This document shows, in pieces, positions 42,866-52,249 of a DNA stretch of 64,000 nucleotides (its first letter is position 1; each line of letters starts with the position of its first letter). Both the position numbers and the translations under genes were made by a program. The stretch spans positions 992,001-1,056,000 of the forward strand of contig NZ_AP026764.1 in assembly GCF_026000435.1 (NCBI RefSeq), given 5' to 3'. The stretch is from Vibrio sp. STUT-A11. GTDB taxonomy: Bacteria; Pseudomonadota; Gammaproteobacteria; Enterobacterales; Vibrionaceae. The notes under the pieces are model-generated. The model saw nothing but the letters and a program-made list of their open reading frames with translations. It searched no databases and had not been told where the DNA came from.

Positions 42866-44521
42866 TTACATACATTGATATGATTCGATGGCGTTGATAT
42901 CACCTTTACCTTTGTATGTTGCTACTTGAGGGTAGGCACACACAGGCATGTTTTTTCCTGGGAAGTTTTGTCCTTTAGCGGGTAAGTAATCAGGTGACTG
43001 TTGTTTTTCAACCCAATTCTGCATTGCGGTTAGCGGGTCAAGGTCATCGAGTGCGGGACCACCCCCACAGTGGGTCATCCCCGGAACCATGAATAATCGA
43101 TTCCACTCATTCATCGCAGCTTGATCGCCATTTGAAGTTGTTTGCTTGGTTTTCAAGTACCAATTTTCAATATCATCGGCAGAGAAAACCGGGTCAGATA
43201 CACCTTGGATGATCATTAGCTTACTGCCGTTTTGGACGAAGGTATTTAGCATGGTTGATGTTGCGTCGTTTAATGCTCCTGTTTCTCTAACAAGTGATTC
43301 GGCTTGGTCAAAATCAAAGTGTGCCAAGTCTGCTTGTGGATTTGGAGGCGTCATAAAATAAAACATCAATGAGCCTGCGCCGAGAACCGCATTTAAAGCG
43401 TCAGGCTTTGCGGCATCTTGGGAAAAGCCTAGCTTCCACGCTCTCCATCCTGGAGCAGTAATTCCTGCATCGTAAGGCCAAGTGCTGTAAAGAATGTTAT
43501 CTCGGCTATCTTTAGCACCACCAAAAATCTGCTTAACCGCCGTAACTTTTTCTTCACTCAGACATGAACTATCAGCTGAGGACTTGCAGATGAGGTTATC
43601 TGGATTGAAGCCGCAGTTCTTATAGTCGTTTATAAGTCCATCTTTAACACCGTCTTTAGCATCACATTGATTTAGTACTGCGTCAGAGATGATTTGTAGA
43701 TCTTGATTGCTGAGAGCATTGGCGAGCACTTTCTGACCTTGCTCATTTTCTGGAGCAATACGCATTAATGTTTGAGTATCCCAAACTTCACTAATTGCCG
43801 CGCGGCTTAAATGAAAACCAGGGTTTGCTGCTATCACACCGTTATATTCACCAGGGTAGCGTTGTGCGGCGATCATGGCTTCACGCCCACCATTCGAGCA
43901 CCCCATAAAATAGGAAAATGCGGGCTGTTTATCATAGTATTTATTAACGATGGTTTTAGCCGCTTGCGTTACTTTACCGATTGCTGCATAGGCGTAGTCG
44001 AGTCTCGCTTGTTGATCTAAACCAAAGGTAGGGTCAACACCGTCATGACCACCGTTCATTGAGGTTACCGCATAGCCACGGTTGAGGGCAGGAGTAGCGG
44101 TTGAACCTGAAATTGGTGTCGTGCCAATGGCGTTGGCCAAAAAGCCATCTGTTCCACCTCCCCCCTGGAAAATGAATCGATTCTGCCAGTTTTGTGGCAA
44201 CCTAACTTCGAATCTTAGTGCGTTGTCTTTACCGTTCGCTGTCGTGCGTGGCTCGATCTCCCCACGAACCAAACAATGGGCTGGTAAGTCAAACTCAAGG
44301 TCTGGTGCGCCGGTAAACATTCGGAATGGATCCTTTTCAGATTTACCTGCTGTAATATATTCCGTTTCTGTAATCTTGCCGTTGTAGATTGGGAAAGAAG
44401 TCAGGTCCTCACAATCTTGCTCTGGGGTGGCATGAGCAACATTTATACTAGCGCAGACTGCTAAAGCGCATAATGTCGTCCTACATAGCTTTTGGTTTTG
44501 TATTTGATGATGGATTTTCAT
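42866..44521 (-). CDS. Tannase/feruloyl esterase family protein, secreted
   Basis: The 551-residue protein has a Sec signal (CRTTLCALAVCASINVAHA) and the tannase-family serine motif GCSNGGREAM near residue 200. The oxyanion-type FQGGGGTDGF stretch is upstream. The acid and histidine parts lie around IQGVSDPVFSADDIENWY and VPGMTHCGGGPALDD. Members hydrolyse feruloyl, galloyl or phthalate-monoester bonds outside the cytoplasm. I chose the second ATG (44521) because AGGAAATGCCG is spaced for it. In this setting it might free aromatic acids, but no ferulate genes are near and the substrate is unknown. Confidence 0.85.
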   Translation of the reverse strand: MKIHHQIQNQKLCRTTLCALAVCASINVAHATPEQDCEDLTSFPIYNGKITETEYITAGKSEKDPFRMFTGAPDLEFDLPAHCLVRGEIEPRTTANGKDNALRFEVRLPQNWQNRFIFQGGGGTDGFLANAIGTTPISGSTATPALNRGYAVTSMNGGHDGVDPTFGLDQQARLDYAYAAIGKVTQAAKTIVNKYYDKQPAFSYFMGCSNGGREAMIAAQRYPGEYNGVIAANPGFHLSRAAISEVWDTQTLMRIAPENEQGQKVLANALSNQDLQIISDAVLNQCDAKDGVKDGLINDYKNCGFNPDNLICKSSADSSCLSEEKVTAVKQIFGGAKDSRDNILYSTWPYDAGITAPGWRAWKLGFSQDAAKPDALNAVLGAGSLMFYFMTPPNPQADLAHFDFDQAESLVRETGALNDATSTMLNTFVQNGSKLMIIQGVSDPVFSADDIENWYLKTKQTTSNGDQAAMNEWNRLFMVPGMTHCGGGPALDDLDPLTAMQNWVEKQQSPDYLPAKGQNFPGKNMPVCAYPQVATYKGKGDINAIESYQCM

Positions 44522-44709
44522 CGGCATTTCCTATGTAACATTATTCCAACTAAGAGTAGTTCAGGGATTGGCTGTTTTATATGAAACCTACCCATCAAAG
44601 AGTGTGTGCGAAGGCTATGTGGACGAGAAGAGATGTTTGTACTGAATTATTGCCTAATCGTACATATTTGGTGTGAATGAAATGCATTTTAGTTTGGTAA
44701 AAGATAAAC

Positions 44710-44735
44710 AATGAGCGGGGAGATCCCCGCTCATT
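44710..44735 (-). terminator. Terminator of the SDR gene
   Basis: AATGAGCGGGG-AGAT-CCCCGCTCATT is a perfect 11-bp stem. On the minus strand it is followed by GTTTATCTTTT, 31 bases after the SDR stop. Confidence 0.8.
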
Positions 44736-44765
44736 GAAAAGAACAATCGAATGTTTTGTTTCTGC

Positions 44766-45533
44766 TTAGCGTGCGGTTGCACCACCATCGACAGGCAAAG
44801 CGACACCGAGTACGAAGGATGAAGCATCACTGCTTAGCCACATTACTGCTGCTGCCACCTCTTCTCCTTTACCTAGACGACTGATTGGCTGGATTCCGGC
44901 GATGATCTCATCACTTAATACGCCTTTTTCTTTCATGTCTGCGACCATCGGAGTATCGATTGCTGCCGGACAAACCGCATTAACGCGGATACCGCGTGTA
45001 GCGTATTCCAGTGCAGCACTCTTGGTCAGGCCGATCACTCCGTGTTTTGATGCATGGTAAGAAGCCAGTTTACCTAGCCCAACCAAGCCGCCGATGGAAG
45101 AACAGTTTACGATGGAACCGTGGCCTTGCTCGCGCATGTATTTAAGTTCGTGCTTCATGCTAGCCCAGACGCCACGTAGGTTGATCGCATTTACTCGATC
45201 AAAGTCGTCTGCCAATTCGTCAGCAGCATCGATCGCTGGAACCTGAATACCAGCGTTGTTGAACGCCATGTCTAACCCACCAAATTGTTCAACCGTTTGT
45301 GTAACAAGTGCTTCAACCTGCTCTTCTTTGGTTACATCACATACAAAGCCAGCCGCTTTACCGCCTGCTTGAGTGATTTCTGCTACCGCTGCATCCAGTG
45401 CTTGTTGATTGACGTCGGACAGCATCACTGCCGCGCCCGCTTCCGCGTATGCTTTTGCGGTAGAAAAGCCCATTCCTGATGCTGCACCTGTCACTAGTGC
45501 AACTTTACCGGAAAAATCATAAGAGACTGACAT
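44766..45533 (-). CDS. Short-chain dehydrogenase/reductase
   Basis: The 255-residue classical SDR contains TGAASGMG for NAD(P) binding, NNAG, the active serine in NCSSIGG and YHASKHG for the Tyr/Lys pair. It resembles glucose-dehydrogenase-like or cyclohexanol-dehydrogenase-like members. The start at 45533 is chosen for GAGGAGGTAAT upstream. It is a single gene between two terminators, and no substrate can be assigned. Confidence 0.9.
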   Translation of the reverse strand: MSVSYDFSGKVALVTGAASGMGFSTAKAYAEAGAAVMLSDVNQQALDAAVAEITQAGGKAAGFVCDVTKEEQVEALVTQTVEQFGGLDMAFNNAGIQVPAIDAADELADDFDRVNAINLRGVWASMKHELKYMREQGHGSIVNCSSIGGLVGLGKLASYHASKHGVIGLTKSAALEYATRGIRVNAVCPAAIDTPMVADMKEKGVLSDEIIAGIQPISRLGKGEEVAAAVMWLSSDASSFVLGVALPVDGGATAR

Positions 45534-46048
45534 ATTACCTCCTCGGTAATGACGAATATTATTGCTTGAATTGAAGTTAGAAATAATGCAAACCAAAACA
45601 GTAGAAGATGTTGAACATGAGCAATATTCACATTTAGGCTCTAAGAGATGGCATTATTTACAATGACTTACTAGGCGCGTAACTCTTAGATAAAATTTAA
45701 TTTCATGACGAATTTTGATAGTCAATACTCTTATACTTTACCAACTAATTTAGTCCGGCTACGCAGAGTTTAGAGTGTAAAAATGTTGAGCTTTTATTGG
45801 TCACACTCCAAACTAATGGGGTCATTCTATCGGTTTTGGCTTTAATTGAGATGAGGCTAAACTCCTTAATCCTTGCCTGATTATCCACTGGTTACATGAA
45901 GAAGGAGAGAGCAGGAGTCTCGCCACATTGTTCGGGTTGTTTAAGGCGAAAAAAGATCTGAGGTTTTTTGCCGTGGCTTTTTATGTTACCAATAGTAGTG
46001 TTGAATAAACGAACATCGAATCTTTAATCATCATAAGTGGAGGCAATA
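45534..46048. other. Spacer before the amidoligase pair
   Basis: About 500 bases without a gene I can support, divergent between the SDR and the amidoligase. Promoters for both must lie here; no palindrome or repeat stood out. Confidence 0.45.
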
Positions 46049-47023
46049 ATGGCATTTAAAACTCCGCCTTTAACGACGACAGAAGCTGAAGAAGTTCGCC
46101 GTGTTGGGTTTGAGATCGAATTTACCGGCTTAACCATAGGGGACGTAACGCAAATACTGCAAAAGGTGTTCGGCGGTGAGCTAGAGCAAAAGTCCGCAGT
46201 AGAATACGTTTTACAAACACCTGAGTACGGTAAGTTTAAAGTTGAATTAGACTGGGAGTTTCTTAAAAACACAGCTCTGGGCGCGCAAGTCAAAGATGAT
46301 GGCCATGAATGGGTAGATTTTTTACATCAACTGGCACTGTCCGTGGTTCCATTGGAAATCGTTTCTCCGCCATTCCCACTAGATAAGCTGGAAAAATTGG
46401 ATGTGCTGATTCCAGCGTTGCGTGATGCCGGTGCTAAAGGAACCGATGATTCGGTAGTTGCGGCTTTTGGTGTCCATATTAATCCTGAATTACCATCACT
46501 AGATGTCCAGACTGTCCATTCCTATTTGCAGGCTTTTGGGTTACTGCAGTGGTGGCTGAATGAAGCTCACGACGTTAATTTAGCTCGAAAAATCAGCCCT
46601 TACATCCAGTTATATTCTGAAGAGTACGTTGAGCTGCTGCTCGACACGTCTTATCAGGATATGAGTGCTTTGATCGATGACTATCTTACGCATAATCCGA
46701 GCCGAAACCGTGCATTAGATATGCTGCCATTGTTTGCTTTTATTGATGAAGACAAAGTCAATGAATCGGTGAAGGATAGTAAAGTAAATCAAAGGCCTAC
46801 ATTTCATTATCGCTTACCTGATTGTTTGATTGAAAATACAAATTGGAGCTTCGCGACGTCTTGGAACATATGGTATCTGGTCGAGGCATTAGCTGCCGAT
46901 CCTCAGGCGCTGGACTTTTTATCTCGTCGTTTTAAAGAGATGTCTCTACCGCTTATCGGTGTAAAACGTAGTGATTGGGTTAAGGAAGTCAGTCAGTGGA
47001 TAAAAAGCCGAGAATTGGGGTAA
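46049..47023 (+). CDS. Amidoligase-family enzyme
   Basis: The 324-residue protein is taken as an amidoligase (COOH-NH2 ligase of the glutamine-synthetase/GCS fold). The first catalytic strand is VRRVGFEIEFTGLT near residue 20, with ELDWEFLK, EIVSPPFPLDKLEKL and GVHINPELPS further on. These are the acidic and histidine positions expected for Mg-ATP binding in this fold. Such enzymes join a carboxylate to an amine. The start follows GTGGAGGCAATA. The next gene overlaps by 28 bases and encodes a class I amidotransferase-like hydrolase, a pairing described for amidoligases. The substrate is unknown. Confidence 0.8.
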   Translation: MAFKTPPLTTTEAEEVRRVGFEIEFTGLTIGDVTQILQKVFGGELEQKSAVEYVLQTPEYGKFKVELDWEFLKNTALGAQVKDDGHEWVDFLHQLALSVVPLEIVSPPFPLDKLEKLDVLIPALRDAGAKGTDDSVVAAFGVHINPELPSLDVQTVHSYLQAFGLLQWWLNEAHDVNLARKISPYIQLYSEEYVELLLDTSYQDMSALIDDYLTHNPSRNRALDMLPLFAFIDEDKVNESVKDSKVNQRPTFHYRLPDCLIENTNWSFATSWNIWYLVEALAADPQALDFLSRRFKEMSLPLIGVKRSDWVKEVSQWIKSRELG

Positions 47024-47661
47024 CAGGTAACCATCGTAGTTGGTCCCCATCGTGGTGGTGCACAAAACTCGCGCTCATACTAGCAGGCGCAAAACCTGAG
47101 AGAATCAGTGTTAAGCACCAATGGTCAGGGAAAGTGCTCGACGGTCTGATTATTGGCGGCGGTGATGACATTGACCCTGAACACTATGGTGGTGAAGCCA
47201 GTGAGCGGGATGAATTTGATCCCGAGCGCGATAAGCTAGAGGTAGGGTGGATAAAATGGGCGCTAGAAAATCAGGTTCCCATTTTGGGGATATGTCGCGG
47301 CGCACAACTGGTGAATGTTGTGCATGGTGGCAACCTGTACGCGGATATCTCGACGTTACGTAAACGGACCTACAATCGCCCTGGTTTGTTACCCACCAAG
47401 CAAGTGTTTGTCGATAGAGACTCCGATCTGTTTGCTTTGTGTGGCAAACCTAAGTTGAGGGTGAATAGCTTGCATCATCAAGCGGTTAAAGATGTTGGAG
47501 ATGGCTTACGTGTTGCGGGGAGAGATCTGGACGGTTTTATTCAAGCGATCGAAAGTACTTATTCCCAGTCTATCCGAGGCGTGCAATGGCATCCCGAGTA
47601 TATGTTTTACCTACCTAGTCAGTTTAAGTTATTTCGCTGGTTGGTGCGACTATGCTGTTAA
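46996..47661 (+). CDS. Class I glutamine amidotransferase-like gamma-glutamyl hydrolase
   Basis: The 221-residue protein is a peptidase C26/PuuD-like protein. IGVTGNHRSWSPSWWCTKLA opens the fold. GGGDDIDPEHYGG follows, the nucleophile elbow ILGICRGAQLVNVVHGG places C100, and GVQWHPEYMF gives the histidine. The GTG start lies 28 bases inside the amidoligase gene, indicating coupled translation. The hydrolase could remove or recycle a gamma-glutamyl group added by the ligase, or supply ammonia to it. Either role is inference from the pair. Confidence 0.82.
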   Translation: MDKKPRIGVTGNHRSWSPSWWCTKLALILAGAKPERISVKHQWSGKVLDGLIIGGGDDIDPEHYGGEASERDEFDPERDKLEVGWIKWALENQVPILGICRGAQLVNVVHGGNLYADISTLRKRTYNRPGLLPTKQVFVDRDSDLFALCGKPKLRVNSLHHQAVKDVGDGLRVAGRDLDGFIQAIESTYSQSIRGVQWHPEYMFYLPSQFKLFRWLVRLCC

Positions 47662-47895
47662 CTTATTGAAATATAATCACTCTAAAAATCTCTTCAGTTC
47701 TAAGGCCCCTTCCTAGTCCGGCGTAAATCAGGCTCTATTGCTCGTTGATTTATGCTCTCAAATTTTTAAGCCGTGACGACGTGCGTAGCAGGGCTTTGTC
47801 TCCGTTTTATCATAAATTATATAATTATCATTAAGTTGTGATGTTTAGATTCATGCACATTATTGTTGACATATTGCCACCCAATATTTAATAGT

Positions 47896-47914
47896 AATAA
47901 TAATAGTTATCATT
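47896..47914. promoter_or_regulatory. Fur box
   Basis: AATAATAATAGTTATCATT matches the 19-base Fur consensus GATAATGATAATCATTATC at 13 positions. A second, weaker ATAATTATCATTA starts at 47821. Both precede the siderophore uptake operon, which should be repressed by iron. Confidence 0.7.
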
Positions 47915-47936
47915 TTGTTTTCTTGTGTTTGCAGTG

Positions 47937-48275
47937 ATGTCTCAAATTGGACTTGTCATCAGGTTATTCGGACTTAACCATTCGTTTTTGCTGTCACCGT
48001 TAAGCCGTTCGCTTTACCGCTCTGTGCTTTCCGTAGTAAGCCTGTTGATTGGTTGGATACTTTTGATTCTCAAATCTAACGTTGTCAGATTCTGTTTCGT
48101 CTCTACCAGACACGCCCAATCGTTTAACTATTTTCCTTTCAAAAGTACCGGTTATTTCGCGCGAACTGCCTTGCTTGAGTTTGCCACTACGTTTGCCATC
48201 GCTCTGAGGTGCAATGAGGTACTTGAGATTGAATTTCGAAAAATGCTTGTGCCAAGCACTTATTTGTCTATTTAA
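47937..48275 (+). CDS. Possible small membrane protein in the receptor leader
   Basis: A 112-residue open frame (MSQIGLVIRLFGLNHSFLLS ...) with one hydrophobic stretch (SVVSLLIGWILLILK) fills the unusually long gap between the Fur box and the receptor start. It has no good ribosome site and I recognise no family. It may be a chance frame in a long 5' leader. Confidence 0.2.
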   Translation: MSQIGLVIRLFGLNHSFLLSPLSRSLYRSVLSVVSLLIGWILLILKSNVVRFCFVSTRHAQSFNYFPFKSTGYFARTALLEFATTFAIALRCNEVLEIEFRKMLVPSTYLSI

Positions 48276-48304
48276 ACTAATTACAAGAATGGATCTCTCA
48301 TACT

Positions 48305-50524
48305 ATGCAAAACAATGTTCGATGTATGGCTAAGCTAAGTCCTCTCGCTTTAATTATTTTTGCCAATATTAGCCATGCGGCATATTCAGACACCATGGTT
48401 GTAACGGGAAGCCGTACTGAAACGGCAATTTCAGATGTGGCTTCAACCATGTGGGTTGTGGATCAAGAAAGTCTCGAAAGGGCAGTTAACTCGGGTCTGG
48501 ATCTCAAAAATGCGTTGGGTGAGTTAATTCCAGGGTTTGATTTTGGCAGCGATGCCCGAACAAATTATTCGCAGAACTTACGTGGTCGCTCTGCTTTAGT
48601 GATGATTGATGGGGTATCGTTAAACTCGACTCGAAGTATCAGCCGACAGCTAGATAGCATAGACCCATTTAATATTGCTCGTGTTGAGGTGCTTTCAGGG
48701 GCGACGTCTGTTTATGGAGCAGGCGCTGCTGGTGGCATCATTAATATCATTACTAAAAAAGCGTCGAATGAAGAACTCTCGGTTGAAACAAAAATCGGAG
48801 CAAAGACGGGCTTTAACTCGAGTGATGATCTGGCTAAACAAATTGCTCTGGCCGTGTCCGGAGGCAGTGAGTTAATACGTGGGCGCGCATCGGTGGCTTA
48901 TTCGAAAAGTGGCGCTGCATATGATGCGAATGGAGACATCATTCGTCCAGACATTACCCAAACCGATATGCAGTTTAATGAAACCATTGATCTGATGGGA
49001 ACTGTAGAGTTTACGCCTGATGAAGATCAAGCCTTATCAGTGACAGCTCAGTACTACAACAGTGAGCAAGATTCTGAATATGCGACGTATTTAGGCGCCA
49101 ATTTATCTGGTTTAACCGACCCTTCTCAAATTGAAACCCGAAAAGGTTTACAGCTAGACAAGCAGCCAAATACAGAGCGAGTGATGGTGAACGCACAATA
49201 CAGCCATGACAACGTGCTTGGACAACGCTTACTTGCACAAGCTTACTATCGAGATGAGTCATTGCGCTTTTTCCCATACCCGTCATTACCACGCGTGACT
49301 GGCTCACCGTTCCCGGGAAGTGTGTATCCACTGTATGGCGCATCGGAACAGAAAACGTCTATTTTTGGTGCGAACTTAGCCTTAATCAAGAGCTGGGAAC
49401 GATTGACGATGACATATGGGGTGGATGCTTCTAAAGAGTCGTTTGAAGCCGATCAAACCATATACGATACCATTACCTCAGTTTCTTCAGGCGGTATGAT
49501 TTTTAACCCGACGCAAAAGCTACAGCGTTATCCTGATATCGACAGCCGTTACTGGGCGTTATTCAACCAAGTTGATTGGGATGTAACGGATAATTGGACG
49601 GTAAGCGGTGGTTTCCGCTACGAGAATATCGAGCATAAAGTGGGTGACCATGTCAGTGTGCTACAACAGCACCTGTATCAATTGGGGCAGTACGGTACAA
49701 CACAGCCAGATACCATTGCGGGCGGTAAAACCGATTACGATGAATGGTTGTTTAATGTCGGCAGCGTGTACCACTTAAGCAAAGATATGCAGGTATGGGG
49801 TAATTTCTCTCAAGGCTTTGATGTTCCTGATCCAGCGAGATTTTTTGGTCAGGGCAGATATGATGGTCCTTTTGGCGAAGGGGCAAATCTGTTGTCGTCA
49901 ACATCGGTTGAAAATACAGAGCTGCAAGGTGTCAAAACGAATTCATTCGAGTTAGGTTGGCGTATGGCTCAGAATGACTGGAACGCTCAGGTCGCAGGGT
50001 ATTATTCTCAGTCCGATAAAACCGTAACTTACGATCGCACCACTTATGCAGTGCAAGTTGCCGATGATGATAAGCGTATTTACGGGCTAGAAGGTCAGGT
50101 GGTTTATCAGCTAACCAATGAACTCTACAGTGGTGTACAAGCACATTACGTCGTCAGTGAAACTAAAGAAGATGGTGATTGGATCGATCTCGAAGCGGCT
50201 TCAGCCAGCCCAAGCTCAGGCAGTGCCTGGATTGGTTACGATAACTATCAGTACGGAGCGGAGCTAAAAGTGAATAGCTTCATTTCTTATGAAGATGAGG
50301 CGGGTGAGAAGCTCGAAAGCTACACCGTCACTAATCTGAATGCGTACTACGCGTTGCCAGTGGGACGCATCAATTTGGGTGTTCTGAACTTGCTTGACCG
50401 AGATTACGAAACCATCTGGAGCCAGCGCTCACAGATGCTTTATGGTTCTAGCTCGCCAGAGGCCATTTATACACACAATGGTTTGGGGCGTACCTTCACT
50501 ATCAACTATAGTGCAACGTTCTAA
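48305..50524 (+). CDS. TonB-dependent ferric siderophore receptor, IutA-like
   Basis: The 739-residue outer-membrane receptor has a signal peptide ending near FANISHA and a TonB-box-like DTMVVTGSR. The plug domain contains TNYSQNLRGRSALVMIDGVS and ARVEVLSGATSVYGAGAAGG. A 22-strand barrel ends in the aromatic TFTINYSATF. The plug resembles IutA (aerobactin) and related hydroxamate/carboxylate siderophore receptors. Three ABC-transporter genes follow directly and a Fur box lies upstream. No siderophore synthesis genes are nearby, so it may import a foreign siderophore. The exact ligand is not known. Confidence 0.88.
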   Translation: MQNNVRCMAKLSPLALIIFANISHAAYSDTMVVTGSRTETAISDVASTMWVVDQESLERAVNSGLDLKNALGELIPGFDFGSDARTNYSQNLRGRSALVMIDGVSLNSTRSISRQLDSIDPFNIARVEVLSGATSVYGAGAAGGIINIITKKASNEELSVETKIGAKTGFNSSDDLAKQIALAVSGGSELIRGRASVAYSKSGAAYDANGDIIRPDITQTDMQFNETIDLMGTVEFTPDEDQALSVTAQYYNSEQDSEYATYLGANLSGLTDPSQIETRKGLQLDKQPNTERVMVNAQYSHDNVLGQRLLAQAYYRDESLRFFPYPSLPRVTGSPFPGSVYPLYGASEQKTSIFGANLALIKSWERLTMTYGVDASKESFEADQTIYDTITSVSSGGMIFNPTQKLQRYPDIDSRYWALFNQVDWDVTDNWTVSGGFRYENIEHKVGDHVSVLQQHLYQLGQYGTTQPDTIAGGKTDYDEWLFNVGSVYHLSKDMQVWGNFSQGFDVPDPARFFGQGRYDGPFGEGANLLSSTSVENTELQGVKTNSFELGWRMAQNDWNAQVAGYYSQSDKTVTYDRTTYAVQVADDDKRIYGLEGQVVYQLTNELYSGVQAHYVVSETKEDGDWIDLEAASASPSSGSAWIGYDNYQYGAELKVNSFISYEDEAGEKLESYTVTNLNAYYALPVGRINLGVLNLLDRDYETIWSQRSQMLYGSSSPEAIYTHNGLGRTFTINYSATF

Positions 50525-50534
50525 GGTGAAATCT

Positions 50535-51305
50535 GTGTTGCAATTTAACGATATTTCCCTCCGAGTTGGAGGGAAACATATTCTCTCACCGATGAGTGGT
50601 AGTTTTCCCCAAGGCTCTGTAACGGCTTTGATCGGACCGAACGGCTCAGGGAAATCGACTTTGTTGTCTGTTTTGAGTCAGTTACGTCACCCGGATACAG
50701 GTACAGTGTCGTTGAATGGCGAGCTTTTATCAAAACAGTCACGGGCTAACATTGCGCAGAAAATGGCATTGATGCCACAACGTAATCCTGTACCTTCCAC
50801 ACTGACAGTTGAAGACTTAGTGACATTTGGACGACACCCTCACCGACCTTGGTATCGTGGTCTGAATAACCACGATCAATCGATTATTGATTGGGCGATG
50901 ACGGAGGCTGGCGTTGAGGAATATCGCGAGCGTTTGCTAACAGGTTTATCTGGTGGTGAATTACAACGGTGCTGGCTGGCGATGGTGCTGGCACAAGATA
51001 CGCCGATTTTAATGCTTGATGAACCGACGTCCTGGCTGGATATTCACCATCAGCAAGCATTGCTGAACATTGTACGTCGTCTGAACCGCGAGTTTGATAA
51101 AACGATCATTTGGGTTCTGCATGATTTAAACCAAGCACTTCACTACAGTGATCGCGCGATGTTACTCCATAATGGTGAAATGATTTCTGCTGGAGATGTG
51201 AATGAAGTCATTACGGCTGAGCGAATCACACAGGTGTATCAGACCAGAGTAAATGAACACCAGTTAGAGGATCAGCGAATCCTAATGACCGAGGTAACGC
51301 AATGA
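50535..51305 (+). CDS. Siderophore ABC transporter ATP-binding protein, FhuC-like
   Basis: The 256-residue ATPase has Walker A GPNGSGKST, signature LSGGELQR, Walker B ILMLDEPTSWLD and the switch histidine in IIWVLHDLNQAL. It powers import of the ferric siderophore through the FhuB-like permease. The start is taken as GTG at 50535 after AAGGTGAAATCT; GTG 50526 or TTG 50538 are alternatives. The longer open frame overlaps the receptor gene and is not family-like. Only ten bases separate it from the receptor stop. Confidence 0.9.
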   Translation: MLQFNDISLRVGGKHILSPMSGSFPQGSVTALIGPNGSGKSTLLSVLSQLRHPDTGTVSLNGELLSKQSRANIAQKMALMPQRNPVPSTLTVEDLVTFGRHPHRPWYRGLNNHDQSIIDWAMTEAGVEEYRERLLTGLSGGELQRCWLAMVLAQDTPILMLDEPTSWLDIHHQQALLNIVRRLNREFDKTIIWVLHDLNQALHYSDRAMLLHNGEMISAGDVNEVITAERITQVYQTRVNEHQLEDQRILMTEVTQ

Positions 51306-52249
51306 AGCCGTGGTTTCTGTTTGTTGTGTCTCTATATTCAGCGGTGACATTGGCGAATCCATCTTCACATGAAGGTAAGCTGAATGTTTGTGCCTCTACG
51401 TGCGTTACGTTAGATAAGCCAGCCGTAAGAGTGGTTGCGCTGAATTGGACTGCAGCAGAAATGCTGCTTTCCCTTGGCGTAACCCCCGTTGGTGTTACCG
51501 AAATAAAAGGTTATCGAAAATGGCAGACTAACCACCCTGAATTACCAGACGGTGTGACAGAAGTTGGTCGGAGACAAGAGCCTAACTTAACTGAAATCGC
51601 AAAGTTAGAACCTGATCTTATCGTTGGGTATGACTTTCGCCATCAGCGGCTTATCAAGGCGTTAAATGGTATCGCGCCGACCTTACTTTACCAACAATTT
51701 CCTCAGGTAGGCCAAGCCGACTTCAGTTACTTTCAACAGGCTATTATCGTCTTTCGTGAATTGGCAACGTTAACTGGCAAGAACTCAAAAGGGGAGATGC
51801 TGGTGGATGAGATGCATCAAACATTACGCGACTTACGGCAAAAATTAGCGGAACGGGGAATGGAACATAAATCTATTGCATACGGTAAGTTTGTTGGAAT
51901 GGGTTACGGTTTACGAATGTTCTCAAAAGACAGCCTGGCGGGATCAGTCGCCAATGAATTGGGGTTGAATTACAGTTGGCAATCGACTTTACCGGGTAAA
52001 GATTTTGTTCACTTACAATTGGAACAGCTACCAGACATAAATCATACGCACCTTTTGCTGGCAGGTAATCAAACCGACAGTGAACGGATGACGAGTTCCC
52101 CAGTCTGGCCTTATCTCCCTTTTGTTAAACATCATCTTTATTCAGATGTCGAGCCGTTATGGAGTTTCGGTGGACCCATCTCTATTTCTCGAATGGCAAA
52201 CGCATTTGCAACGTCGCTACTTAAGTGGAAGGAGACGTCTGATGGTTAA
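51302..52249 (+). CDS. Siderophore ABC transporter substrate-binding protein, FhuD-like
   Basis: The 315-residue periplasmic protein has a signal peptide (MKPWFLFVVSLYSAVTLANP). The class III binding fold has RVVALNWTAAEMLLSLGVTP at the N-lobe and IAKLEPDLIVGYDFRHQRLI before a long helix. It resembles FhuD more than the catechol type FepB. It overlaps both neighbours by a few bases (ATPase stop and permease start), as in fhuCDB operons. It delivers the ferric siderophore from the receptor to the permease. Confidence 0.88.
   Translation: MKPWFLFVVSLYSAVTLANPSSHEGKLNVCASTCVTLDKPAVRVVALNWTAAEMLLSLGVTPVGVTEIKGYRKWQTNHPELPDGVTEVGRRQEPNLTEIAKLEPDLIVGYDFRHQRLIKALNGIAPTLLYQQFPQVGQADFSYFQQAIIVFRELATLTGKNSKGEMLVDEMHQTLRDLRQKLAERGMEHKSIAYGKFVGMGYGLRMFSKDSLAGSVANELGLNYSWQSTLPGKDFVHLQLEQLPDINHTHLLLAGNQTDSERMTSSPVWPYLPFVKHHLYSDVEPLWSFGGPISISRMANAFATSLLKWKETSDG

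Noticed and set aside
50394..50534. N-terminal extension of the FhuC-like ATPase into the receptor gene
   Set aside because: The extension is not family-like and a suitable start with AAGGTG lies just after the receptor stop.
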